Assembly (NCBI RefSeq): GCF_000003815.2
Contig: NW_023365936.1
Coordinates: 1-64,000, forward strand
Direction: 5' to 3'
Origin: Branchiostoma floridae
Taxonomy: Eukaryota > Chordata > Leptocardii > Amphioxiformes > Branchiostomatidae
DNA length: 64,000 nucleotides
Part shown: one piece after another, positions 44,736 through 55,375 of the stretch
Numbering within the stretch: position 1 is the first letter of the stretch
Layout: every line of letters starts with the position of its first letter
Notes under the pieces: model-generated
What the model saw: the letters and a program-made list of their open reading frames with translations, nothing else
Databases searched by the model: none
What the model was told of the DNA's origin: nothing
Made by a program: the position numbers and the translations under genes

Positions 44736-44868
44736 TAGTCTCCAAGCAGACCCTACGGTTCAAGGAGTATAGCCGGCCAAGGGAGTCAAACGGGAACCGG
44801 TGCCGGCCATACTCATTTGCCAGCTTTGATACTATCTCTAAGGCACCGTAGGGTCTGCTTGGAGACTA
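44736..44868. mobile_element. 133-bp foldback MITE, TAGTCTCCAAGCAGACC termini
   Basis: The left end TAGTCTCCAAGCAGACCCTA and its inverse at 44845-44868 are perfect for about 24 bp, with TA at each border. Internally CCGGCCA/TGCCGGCCAT repeats form further inverted segments. It resembles the TACTCTCCAAGCAG family. Confidence 0.75.
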
Positions 44869-45560
44869 GAGACAGTGGCTAAGGGACGGTCATTGTATCG
44901 GCTAAACTCCATTCATCTCGAAGCTAGCAGATTAATAATTTTGCACTGTTTGGTTGGTCTTTTTATATTTTGTTTCCTTTTCTGTGTCTCTATACAGCCA
45001 GTTGCCAAAGGTTCGCCACATGTCAGTCTGAGAACAGCTCTGTCTTTGTGTCTTTTTTTTTACACAAAAGCACCAAATGCCTGTTGTTTAGATATAAGGT
45101 CAGAAGATGGGCGTAGCTTCTGAATGGGAAAATATTGTTGTGCCACCCACAAGCCGCTAAGGGTAATCATTTACTCTTGTGGCGAAGCCAGACAACAGTG
45201 CCAATGTGGCCCGCGGGTAGAGGGTGTTTTCAATGGGTAAATATTGGCTCTAAGCCAGCGAAAGGCAAGACGGGACAGGTTGAAATGCTTGGCCGAGCGC
45301 TCAAAAATGTCCTATCCGCCTGGTAATTATGGTGGCCCCACTCTTCAAGTGAACAAAAGGAGGGGACACCCTGGGTTGGACACACAGGTGTGGGTTGGAC
45401 AATTACTTAAATGGGCTGGAATAATCAGGTAATTTCTTTTGTATTATTGAATAGCCCAGCGTAAGTTATGTGGTCTACACGAGATTCTTTTTCAGCCGGC
45501 CTTGAACGAAACAGCTTTCACTCGCAATGAAAGGATTATTGATGATTTTCAACGGGGGAG

Positions 45561-46607
45561 GGCATGGGAGGGGTCTTTTTTGTTGTTGTAAGGGTGATTG
45601 GGTTCAGTTAACAGTTTGGAATGTTTAACGTGTAAACAACTGTATCTTGTTGTTAAACATATACATAAGATAAAGATATGATGACATGGTCGAACTAATC
45701 TGTCACCAATGCCGACTGGTGATTCCAGAACGGAGTAAACGGAAAAAAGGGTGTGACATCATGTTATATAAATAGATTTACCTCTGTTTTTCATATTATA
45801 AAACTCACGGAAATTATCGACGTGACCTTAGCTTTCACTAATCTGTTGAATACGACACTTGCAATTGTCTACCAGTGTACAATTACATTCAGACGTCAAG
45901 CATGGAATACCCTAGCCGATACTTGCGTTTCAAAGAATTCGAAAGAACAAACAAATCTACGGACGATTCAAAATTGGGGATGGTAGCTTACTCTTGAGAT
46001 GAGAAGCATTGCGTGAGTTGAGGCACTCACTCAAGCATATTGTCACCCACCCGAACCAGGAACCATGACAGACCCTAGCTATTGCCAATGTTTTGGCTTT
46101 TGGCTATTGTCCCTTATCCACACAGGCCAAAGTCAATGTGTTGAAAACGGAAGCCATTACAACACAATGGCGTCTATGGCAATCAGAAAATTAGCACGCA
46201 AAGAGCCAGCTACGGAAGCTATAGTACTCTGGTATCCCCTGAGACAAGATACATCCACGTTCGGCCTGTCGATGGATAAGGATATAATTTTATCATTCGT
46301 TTAGTCCATTAGTATATATAACAATCAGAGGCACGGAACTACGTATACACAGCTTTGCCCTAGACACCCACAACCCACAAACAGTGTGTACAGCCGGCCA
46401 CACCCGGTACCCTAAGAGTAAGACAAGTACAAAATGGCGCTAACGCAACACTGGACAACAAACATGTTTGACATACGCACAACTGTCTGGTATCTCTGGA
46501 CGGTGATGTTTAGTGGTTTACGTGTAACAATGAGATGGTAGCTATAGTTGATATGACACTTACCTACAAGGTAATCATTCCATAGTCTGAATCATATCTG
46601 TACTTAC
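45561..46607. other. no gene recognised
   Basis: Open frames of 77-79 codons on the plus strand (45753-45986, 46065-46304) have no recognisable domain or splice support. A short phrase GCTACGGAAGCTATAG at 46210 recurs at 51475, linking this region to the 51.4-52 kb duplicate. Confidence 0.35.
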
Positions 46608-46688
46608 CTGTGTATCGTTGATGTCGGCGTTGAGGAAGAAACACGTACAGCCCAGTACACATGGGAATATGACAGTGAATACCGGCAT
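46608..46688 (-). CDS. possible first coding exon with signal peptide
   Basis: Minus-strand ATG at 46688 opens 27 codons, MPVFTVIFPCVLGCTCFFLN then ADINDTQ, ending exactly at a consensus donor CAG|GTAAGTA. The N-terminus is hydrophobic like a signal peptide. No following exon could be identified, so this could be a chance match. It overlaps a longer frame in another phase that looks less gene-like. Confidence 0.25.
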
Positions 46689-47390
46689 TGTTAAACTGGG
46701 GGTGTAGCGGAGGTGTGTTCAAAATATTGCTCTCTGATTGGTCATTGTGTGGGTGTGCCATCATAGTGGATCTCTGATTGGTCACCATTGTGCTCATCAC
46801 AAGTATATTGATTTTGCCTATTACCATTGCAGATGGCTATGAATTGCAGCCACCCTTAGTTTTTGTAAGAATGTTCTGGGAAGCCTAAAGCTGATTTATC
46901 TTTATACTTAAGATAAGAATAAGTTTGGTAAAATTGGAAACTTTTACCCAATCAACGCTTGATTACTTTTTCATTGATGCTGTAAAATCGAGAGCTTCTG
47001 GTATTGTACACGGTTACCTTTCGCAATGATAGAGCAATAATGAACGTGTTTTCCCTGGGTCAATTAACGTCCCCCAACGTTGACCTTTTTATTTTCGGTC
47101 TGGATGTATGATACAGTTAACTAATCCAGGCGTAATGCAACAATCCTAGGTTGAGAAATGATACATAAGCAAAATTTTCTTAAAACATCTGTTCACTTAA
47201 AACACTTTTTTTTAATTCTCTTACAACACTGTTGCACTGTTTACTGACTCTTTGGAGTATAGTGATCAAATAGTCCAAGGCCAACAAATTTCCGTACACT
47301 AGCTTCATCTATATTGACATCATGTTGAAAATGGACATGAAATACAACGATCATTCAATTGGCTGTTACCAGCAAAGGAAGTCACCTTTC
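46689..47390. other. no gene recognised
   Basis: A short tandem phrase TCTCTGATTGGTCA occurs at about 46731 and 46771. No other structure is seen. Confidence 0.4.
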
Positions 47391-48010
47391 CTAAGCGTAA
47401 AAGACAAGGTGTTTACTTGATGGAAATAGATTTCGTGTTGACAACTTCATGATTTCTTCCCAGTATTTGGAGGCGACGTCATCATCTAAAAATAGACTAC
47501 CAGAACAAAGGAGCCATAAGTTAGATGTGAAAAACAAGAGTGTCACAGTTGAAATGAAATAAACAATCATCATAACTTTATACGTACCCATGGAATTATT
47601 CGTACCCTTGTCAAGCAATGACCATTACAAGGGGTATGAATGATTTTGTTGTTAGTTGTCGGTCTTACAATATATGTATACCTGTTGGTGGTTAAAAAGT
47701 GCATTTGAGCTAAATCACCACATCCGACTAGCTTGGACGGAAAAACAACGTGTCAAGTTACGAATGAATAGCAAATTGCGCATCAGCAATGTGAGGGAGC
47801 TCAAAGATGAGCTGGGCGAAACACACCCGACAAATGGCAGACACACCTGAGTAAATCCAACATAAGTCCAACCGAGGGGATGTATATATATTTAGAAAAA
47901 TCACACGTCACATAACCACACGTATATCACAACGCTTCTGCTTGCCCAACAGACACTTAGCTGTAGAACATGGTTATGGCCACTACGACTATCTTCAAGA
48001 AAATCTGGCG
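47391..48010. repeat. duplicated segment, copy 1
   Basis: GTTTACTTGATGGAAATAGA through the AAAAACAAGAGTGTCACAG phrase, and again the ACAGACACTTAGCTGTAGA..CTATCTTCAAGAAAA phrase near 47950-48005, match 51545-52020 in the same order. The 75-codon minus-strand frame here (47618-47391) is broken by indels in the other copy, so coding function is doubtful. Confidence 0.65.
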
Positions 48011-48076
48011 ATGCACTGTTATACGTATACTGAATTGAAATACGTAAATGATCACATACATGTAGCTATAGCTTGA

Positions 48077-48215
48077 TTAATATTTTACAATCATACCACC
48101 ACGGATCATGTTGAGGATATTTTTTTCAACAGGCCAGGACAAATATTGCGATAAGCCCTCGGGATCAAGCGCGAGCATAAGTTGGTAGGCCAGGGCAAAC
48201 AAATTACTGGGCCGG
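48077..48215 (-). repeat. inverted copy of 36715-36850
   Basis: On the minus strand this matches the plus strand at 36715-36850, including ATCCTCAACATGATCCGTGG and GCTCGCGCTTG. With the shared intron sequence next to TRAF copies D and E, it shows that the 36-kb and 48-kb loci are copies of one ancestral segment in opposite orientation. Confidence 0.65.
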
Positions 48216-48266
48216 CATATAAATTTAGTTCCCAAATGGGATAGACCAAGCAATGTATACAACCAG

Positions 48267-48512
48267 GCCAGGTACGAAGGTGTCCTGATTTGGCACATAC
48301 ACGATGTGCAGCAAATGCTCTCGAATGCCAAGTCCGGAAAAGCAACCAGCCTGGACTCCCCTCCTTTCTACACCAGCCGTACAGGGTACAAGATGTGCGC
48401 CCGGATCTACCTGAACGGAGACGGGATGGGGAAGGGCACTCATGTCAGCCTGTTCTTCGTCGTCATGAGGGGGCACTACGATGGGCTACTGCGCTGGTCT
48501 TTCAGGCAAAAG
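48267..48512 (+). pseudogene. TRAF: lone TRAF MATH exon, copy E (mosaic fragment)
   Basis: An 82-codon phase-0 frame from acceptor ATACAACCAG to donor AAG|GTGAGC. The first 31 residues or so (ARYEGVLIWHIHDVQQMLSN, then AKSGKATSLDSPP) are a diverged MATH start. The remainder (from FYTSRTGYKMCARIYLNGDG to LLRWSFRQK) is almost identical in DNA to exon 6 of copies A and B. There is no RING, zinc finger or coiled-coil exon upstream and no exon 7 downstream in the plus direction. It is therefore a fragment, or part of a gene split by misassembly. The intron after it matches the one next to copy D. Confidence 0.7.
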
Positions 48513-49003
48513 GTGAGCCTATGTTCAAATCATCATCTTATGCCATAGACTTTCAATTTGCCGTTAATTACAGTGGAAAAATACGGTGTTTTTCCCATCT
48601 AGATACAGTTGCTAGAAAACATGCGTCATGTGATGTAAGCGTATCGTTATCACGAACTGAAACGCACACCGGTATCACTTTGTTTCTTCGTTATATGATA
48701 TCTTGCACGTTTTTCCACGAGGATTTGCCCGCGTATTTTATTTACAAAGTAAGAAGGATCTGTGTGTCCACAAGAAACAAGTACACATACATAAAGAAAT
48801 TGACAAATCCACGATAGACAGGATGCATGGTTAGCTTTCCCTGACATGGGATGTTAAAATTCAGCTTGGCCGGAAAAGTTGGTTCGCGAGGGGACCGCCT
48901 CACATGCTCGTGGGAGAAAGTGCGCCTGGCCCCGAGGGCTGATCTCGTCATATTGACTGGCGCGCGTACCGACAAATCCATGGCGACTGTCCGCCACAAT
49001 AAA

Positions 49004-49263
49004 GGTGGTATCTCACTGCACTTTGGGCACCGGTGCGGCACCGCGGGGTTCGAAAGTTTACTTAACGAATTTCAGAGATTAAAAAAAAAAAGAATTTTCT
49101 TACGTGTATTTTGCTGTCTTCTAAGTCATACTTTTACGTATTAGTATATTACATGATATCTAAATTATAAAAGATCGGCGAAAATAACACAACAGTGCCG
49201 AAGTGAACTACTAGTAACCCCACAGTGCTGCACCGATGCCCCAAAGTGTAGTGAGATACCACA
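49004..49263. mobile_element. MITE, copy of the 37703 element
   Basis: Same GGTGGTATCTCACTGCAC left terminus preceded by TAAA. The right terminus (GTAGTGAGATACCA) has lost its last bases. Carried along by the block duplication. Confidence 0.6.
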
Positions 49264-49275
49264 GCCCATACTAGC

Positions 49276-49372
49276 TACTCTCCAAGCAGCGGGGAAGATT
49301 GTGACTTTTTCCTCATGTTTTCCGTGTACAGCAAAAGGGAGATACGAGAAATCCTCCCCACCTTGGAGAGTA
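49276..49372. mobile_element. TA-flanked MITE, copy of the 37981 element
   Basis: TACTCTCCAAGCAG on the left and CCTTGGAGAGTA on the right; 97 bp. The right terminus is better preserved here than in the 37981 copy. Confidence 0.6.
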
Positions 49373-51123
49373 GTGCCAGCGTGAACGTGGCTGTGAGCAA
49401 GCATGGGGCCTCTTGCTTAGAAACGCCTCAATTATTACTTGATGATGACTCCGATCACACCAAGCTAAAAACATAATGTCCTTGATCACACTTCAGAGTT
49501 AATTTGTAGCAAGCAAGACAGCATGTTTTTGTCAACCTCTTTTCACAGTAGGCTTGACCAGGTACAGGGACTAATTTTACAGGCGGCAATCGTATTGAAG
49601 TACCCAATCATTGATAGAATAGCAAGATAATCTTACCGTAAATTCAGGCTAAAATCTATATGAGGAACGTACGGCGTACGTGCACCTCGCGTCCTAGGTT
49701 GTAGGAACTGACTGGTCCCGTCCGACGATCCCGAGAGGCAGAGATAATGGGAACTAAACCGCGGCAGCGCAGTTGCAACACTGTCTCTGATACGTACCGT
49801 CACTCAGAGGCGTCCGTCTACTTTTAATAGTACGCACCCACTTGGTACGCACCGTGCACTGAATGCCCCGGCATGTTATTGGCGGAGCTTATGTCATGTG
49901 ACACAACTGTAAACATCCACCAGTTGTCGACGTTGAACCTGTAGTTGAGTGGAGCCGACCACCACTTCCTAAGGATTAGCTACATATCTAAAATGTTTCA
50001 GTCTTGTATGATTTACACTAATAACGTGGCATGATGAAGCAATTTATGGTGAACAAGCTACAAAACAGATTTAAGAAAAAAAACAGCAAACAGCAAGACA
50101 AGCTTGTATATAAACTGAGACTCAGGCTAAGTGACTGAACTGTGACCAGAATTGGAGTTGTTTACAGCCTTGATTTTATGCTCTGAATATTGCGACTTTA
50201 AGCTGTTTCTCCTACCCCCAGAACATAAACCATCCAATCACAGCTTGGCGCTTTCCAGATTGTTCCTATGGGCGTTTTGTCGTCGAAGATTTGTCCATTG
50301 ATTTCTTACAACGTATTTACCTCCATTCCAACCACAATTACAAATTGCACACTGAAAGAATATATTATAGATAATTTGACGGGAAGACTAGAATATTTGG
50401 TGATACACAGAGCAAGGCAGGTGAGAGAACAGCTCTGTCTAGGTGTCTGTTTTCAAAGTTACCATAAAGCGTCCAATGTCTATCCGGATATGCCCCATGC
50501 ATGTGTTATCAAATATCTTTTAGACAAAATAGTGTCAATGTGGCCCGTGTTCGCGAATTCACCCGTGTTCGTGGCGGCGGGCGCTGGCCCTAAGCCAGCG
50601 AAAAGCAAGCATGATGTTGGGACAGGTGAATAGGCTTGGCCGAACATACAAACCTGTCCTACATGCTTGGTCTCATGTGCACTCTTCAAGTGAACAAAGA
50701 GAGCAGAACACCTTGTCACAGACAATTACTTATCAATGGGCTGCAATAATCCGGGATTTTCTTTCGTATTATTGAATAACACTGGATAACATGTAGCTTA
50801 CACTCAGAGATTCCTTTTTCAGTCCGCGATCCGCTTTGAATGAAACAATTGTTGACACGCAATAAAAGGATTATTGACACTATTCAGTCAATCGCGTGGT
50901 CACAAACAGTGAATGTTATTGTTTGCCTGAGGTTGGGTTACGGAAGACTTAGCAGGCCTGACGGCTTTTTCCGTGGCGTGTCAACAATCAATAGATCGTT
51001 ACACCGCCAATCACTTTATCGCAAGTAGTAGGGAGCACGCCTCCAAGCATGGCTTCCCCAATCAAGCCACGATCGACGGCCGCGCACCCTCCCTGCAGTC
51101 ACAGGGACCCGGGTACCCTTTAA

Positions 51124-51306
51124 GCCCCCTTTACAAATCAAGAATTTAGCTCGGCCGAGTTGTCAGCGAGCTCTACCAGGAGGCATAACCCTGATGCCTA
51201 CGAACAAATGGCAGATTTTCTTCGTCGGCATCAGGGTCATGCCTCCTCGTAATTTAGAGCTCGCTGACAACTCGGCCGAGCTAAATTGTTGATTTGTAAA
51301 GGGGGC
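51124..51306. mobile_element. foldback MITE with TTAA target duplication
   Basis: The 183-bp element is almost entirely two long inverted arms beginning GCCCCCTTTACAAATCAA and meeting near 51210-51230 (GCATCAGGGTCATGCCTCC versus its complement). TTAA flanks both ends (51120-51123, 51307-51310). TTAA suggests mobilisation by a piggyBac- or Kolobok-type transposase. High arm identity implies recent origin. Confidence 0.8.
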
Positions 51307-51544
51307 TTAATGACCCTTGTGGTTTGGCGGCTCGCTACGAAACCAGGAGGCGCATTGTTGTGGCGCTATTTACCCCTCAGGATATATAGATATATTTGTG
51401 TCGCGGATATTTCTGGCCGGAGCACTAGTAACAGAAAATCTACAACTTTGTAAGATTAGAGGCGTTGCGAAAGCTACGGAAGCTATAGACCATCATCAAG
51501 GGACGTCAAAAACATGATTTATTTGACGGTCACGAAGTGAACAA

Positions 51545-52020
51545 GCTAGGAGGTCACATTCCCTATGAAGTGTTAAAAACAAGGTGTGTTTACTTGACAG
51601 AAATAGATTTGGTGTGATCGACTTGAAAGTTTCTTTTCAGTCTTTGGAGGCAACGTCAAATCTAAAAATAGACTACCAGAGCAAAAGAATCACTAGTTAG
51701 ATGTGAAAAACAAGAGTGTCACGGTACGCGGTTGAAATGGAATAAAGAATAATCACAGATTTATCATAACAACTGAATTTTGCATACCTCGACAAAGCAA
51801 TGACAATTATAAGGGGTATTGATGATTTTAGGAAAAAATATAAGTCACATGATAAGACATACATCACAACGCACACAAGCGTTAGAGAGAACAACAGTTT
51901 TTGTCTAGCTTCAGTAGTAAAATCCATTAGCAAAACGTTAACAGACACCCAGCTGTAGACAATGGTTACGGCCACTATTATAATTATCTTCAAGAAAAGC
52001 TGCCCGTGCACGCTTGGCTT
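51545..52020. repeat. duplicated segment, copy 2
   Basis: Counterpart of 47391-48010 with several indels. The hydrophobic 104-codon minus-strand frame (52011-51697) is not preserved in the other copy, so I do not call it a gene. Confidence 0.6.
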
Positions 52021-52330
52021 TGAAAATTTGATAATTCATACACTCCCAGCAAAGGTTCTACTCCGGCTGTTTCTGACGTATTTTGGCGTAAGTTTTTATC
52101 GGGTGTAATCGTTTTTATCGGACTGTCTATTTTGTACCGCTCTCTTTACGTCTCGCGGCCACGAAACATCGAGAAAACGGTACAAAATAGAAACAGAACT
52201 GCAATCAAACACCTATCATCGGCAGGGAGGCCTACATTGCCTCACTGGAGGCATAGTCACCTCATTTTAATACTGACGGATTCATACTAAGATTAAATCA
52301 CTCAGGTCTGGGGGAACGTAAAATGTAGTA

Positions 52331-53185
52331 AAGTGGAAGCCGCTTAATTGCACACCCAATTTGCCAGCGAATTTTGTGCAATTATCCGGCGTGTGCGATA
52401 ATGCGGAGTTGGTCATTTGGACCGCACCACCAAGGGCGGAGGGGCCGAGAGGTGGTATATACTCGTATAGGAGGTCGTACAACGCACAGTTTATTTACGT
52501 GGTACAGTAGTGCTGTACCTGTTGTGCTCCGGACGTCATATACGTGTCTTCACGAAACATCGTACTGCAATGTACTTGAAATCGAAACTAAAAGTAAGTT
52601 ACTGTATACATTATGTAGCTTCCTGATCACAAAACTAAAGCACTGCACCGCCGAAGGCGAGTGTTATGTCCTTCTGTAGGCCCCGAGTCGCTGTGTTGTT
52701 TCCGACTGGCTGCCAAGAACATAAAACCACTGCATAAGTATTTCCCCTCGACCCTAATTACGTTATTAGACAATGGACAGATAGAGAACATTTGTTATTG
52801 AGTATGTCCTAGCAAGTTGTCTGCCAAATCGTAATGCGGCTTTGACAACCTCTAGTGGGCGGGCGTCTCTTCATGGTGCCGACCCCACAAAATCGCTTTC
52901 TTTTGATCCCAATAACAATTTCATACATGTTGTCAGTATAGCGACTTCACAAAGGCCGTTATCGGCTTATTTGTACCGTGTCTGACGATTTTTAACACGC
53001 ATTTTCAGTCAATTTGCCGACGATGTTTGACAAATTTTCGTGCAATTATCCGGCGTTGGTGATTTTTTGTCGTGCAGATAAGCGAAGTCACTAACAATGG
53101 AGTGAATGGGAGACGGTTTGGGATTTGGGGATTCCGTGCAATTAAGTGTGCGTTTATCCGAGGTGCAATTAACTGGCTTCCACTG
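52331..53185. mobile_element. pogo/mariner-like non-autonomous element (TA target)
   Basis: The ends AAGTGGAAGCC (left) and GGCTTCCACTG (right) are inverted, each followed inward by AATTGCAC and further TGCAATTATCCGGCG repeats. TA dinucleotides flank both sides (52329-52330, 53186-53187). A CAGTGGAAGCC-type terminus with TA target fits Tc1/mariner-pogo elements. No transposase frame is found in the 855 bp. Confidence 0.7.
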
Positions 53186-53199
53186 TACAAGAGATTACA

Positions 53200-53830
53200 T
53201 ATGGAATGAATGAAGACCTTTATTGTACGTTTTTGCTTTCTAACAAGCTAAGTACAGGTCAAGGTGAGTAGTATACATCTCCTATATAGCTAGTGAAGTA
53301 CAATCTGTGTAGGGTGTGATACATGACTGAGACTACAAAGTCTAAAGTATACTAGTATGCACAGGTTCAACTTCTTCTCGCTTCTTAAAACAGTTGGAAA
53401 TGTAGCTGCAGGTGGAGTTTAGACTGTTTAGTATACATGGTTTCTCTAATTGTATGAGGAATGTAAATTTTTCAGTGTTATTTAAATATAGAAAGCATGG
53501 AAACTTATCTTGTACATAATTGAAGAACATATTTCTCTCATTGTTGTATAACGCACAGTAAACAATAAAATGGCACTCGTCTTCTATCTTGTTTAAACTA
53601 CAATATTGGCAAATCATTTGCTGGAGAGGAATGCGGTTGTTTGTACCTTTTTCAACATGCAGTTTGTGTGAACTAACACGGAGGTTTGTGATGGCCGTTC
53701 TATGTCTTTTGAGTAATCCATATGTGCGTAATTTGTTGTTATTACGCATTTCTGTTGTGAAAGATTGGAAGTACATGTCTTGAAGAGTAGCTCTTGTCCC
53801 AGATCAAAGAAATGTCCTTTATCTTTAATT
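53200..53830 (-). mobile_element. LINE 3' fragment (minus strand)
   Basis: The minus-strand frame 53776-53342 (144 codons) reads NKLRTYGLLK..ITNLRVSSHKLHVEKG..PLQQMICQYC..IEDECHFIVYC. This is the C-terminal cysteine/histidine region common to one group of non-LTR polymerases, followed by FKKREE and, about 120 bp later, an AATAAAGGTC 3' end near 53225. It is severely 5'-truncated with no RT core. The 53342-53776 frame is open but is not an independent gene. Confidence 0.75.
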
Positions 53831-54794
53831 TTCGTCCACTTTGAAGAACTAGGTTGGTCTAACTACACTCAGTCTGGCTCTTGTTCTTCTCACTGAATGC
53901 ACCATGCACTGTGTTGATCTCTCATGATTTTAATTTGTGTAATAGCTGCATGGTTGGTAACCTGTTGGCGGGGTCTCTGGCATGACAGTGAGGTTAGTGC
54001 GCATTCACACTTGGGCCAAAACAAGTCCATTCCGTGGAACGCGTTTCACAATAGCAAGACTTTTCCTCACCTCACTGCCCACGGTGTCAGGTTAACATAG
54101 TTCTCTTGTACTATCAACGCGAAACCTAGCCGTGCATGGTTAGCCAGTACTAGTTTAAACAGTACATAACAATCCTTTGTTCATACCAAATCTGACGATG
54201 AAGGTGTTTCAAGTGAAAGAAACGCGGGTAAACATGTCATTGTGTTGTTGGTCTAACCCGCCCACGCATTCTGGGTGTCTGGGTCATGGCGTGTTGTGCA
54301 ACCTAAATTTAGACGTTTCTCGCCTTCGTTACTCTTGTTACGTTCTCTGCTCTGTTTACTGATTAACGCCATCCTTCGTAAATGGGAAAATGGCCTTTTC
54401 ACGTAGGCAGCGAGCCACAATTTTTTAAGACTATGTCTTTTAGTCTTACCTGTACATGATAGTGATATGCCAAGCTACGCTCCTTTTTACTGCTATTGTT
54501 AGATGCCTTCGCAAGTCTTTCAGAATATGGCCTTGCTTTAATAGAAACACACTAAAAACACCTATCGGAAATACAAGTAACGTAGATACCGTCGCATTCT
54601 ACGTTGAAGTATTATAATATAATGGTATTGTAACACTGTGGTGAGAGGAATGCAAGTAACCGACGACGACTGTTTTAGCTGACAGGGTCTGCATTCGGCA
54701 TTGAGAGTCCGTCCAGTGACCTTACAAGTTAAGCTTGCCTAGCCCAGTAAACAGGTCAGAACAACAATTGCATTGTTTGACCGGATGGATTGTA
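53831..54794. other. no gene recognised
   Basis: Short open frames only. No repeat or regulatory structure that I can support. Confidence 0.4.
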
Positions 54795-55218
54795 ACAGAA
54801 CAGTGACTTACCGCTTATGGAGCACAAGCTTAGATTTGTCGAGGAGTAGCTGAGGATGAACATGCAAACAGAGTTATATTATTTCTATCCCCACACACAT
54901 TGGATGGCGTGTATAGGAATGGTCCCTAACTGGATGAACGAGGGGAAATATGTTTCACTGGCAGCTTGATGGCACACATATCCGAGGGCCAACTAGTCTA
55001 AATGTGAAAAGAACAGTGACTTACCGCTTATGCAGCACAATCTTAGATTTGTCGAAGAGTAGCTCACTCAGAGTTGTGGCCCCCACACGTTGGCATGTAA
55101 CGTTATATGAGTAAGGACAGGAGTGGTCCCAAACTGGATGAACGAGGTGAAGTCTGTTTCACTGGCAGCTTGATTGCACACACACCCGCGGCCAATCACC
55201 ACACCTGGTCTAAATGTG
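54795..55218 (+). repeat. two-copy direct tandem duplication, about 210 bp
   Basis: 54797-55008 and 55010-55218 share GAACAGTGACTTACCGCTTATG, CTTAGATTTGTCGA, AACTGGATGAACGAGG, TTTCACTGGCAGCTTGAT and GTCTAAATGTGA in order, with 10-20 percent differences. They stand directly upstream of the tyrosine-recombinase gene and may be its promoter or an element end. A 15-mer from copy 2 (CCAATCACCACACCT, 55193) recurs at 58703 just after the gene. Confidence 0.75.
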
Positions 55219-55375
55219 AGCATTCAGTTTTGACTAATAGGGTTCTGTGGTTCCTGTTTGGACCTTTGGAACGTTATACTATCCCGAGATGCTTTGCAGG
55301 GGGAAGGGTCTAGGTATAGAACACACCATGACATGTGTCCTCACTCGGGTTTCGACGCCCGACCAGAACGGAGTG

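Larger units (their letters stand above)
42400..45560 (+). repeat. segmental duplication block, copy 2
   Basis: Matches copy 1 at 38095-39650 and 40190-40400, and copy 3 at 49385-49990 and 50410-50800 in the same orientation. It lacks the 37510-38080 sub-block with its MITEs, which shows the MITEs belong to an ancestor of copies 1 and 3 or were lost here. No gene is recognised beyond the small ORF. Confidence 0.7.
48800..50850 (+). repeat. segmental duplication block, copy 3
   Basis: Matches copy 1 at 37499-38620 nearly base for base (CGAGGGGAC, AAGTGCGCCTGGCCCCGAGG and the two MITEs), then diverges after about 49990 before the small-ORF part. The terminal module returns at 50580-50800. The promoter-like core GGCGGAGCTTATGTCATGTG is kept at about 49882. 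Confidence 0.75.

Noticed and set aside
53342-53776. 144-codon minus-strand frame as an independent host gene
   Set aside because: Its sequence is the C-terminal tail of a LINE polymerase with the element's 3' end just downstream.
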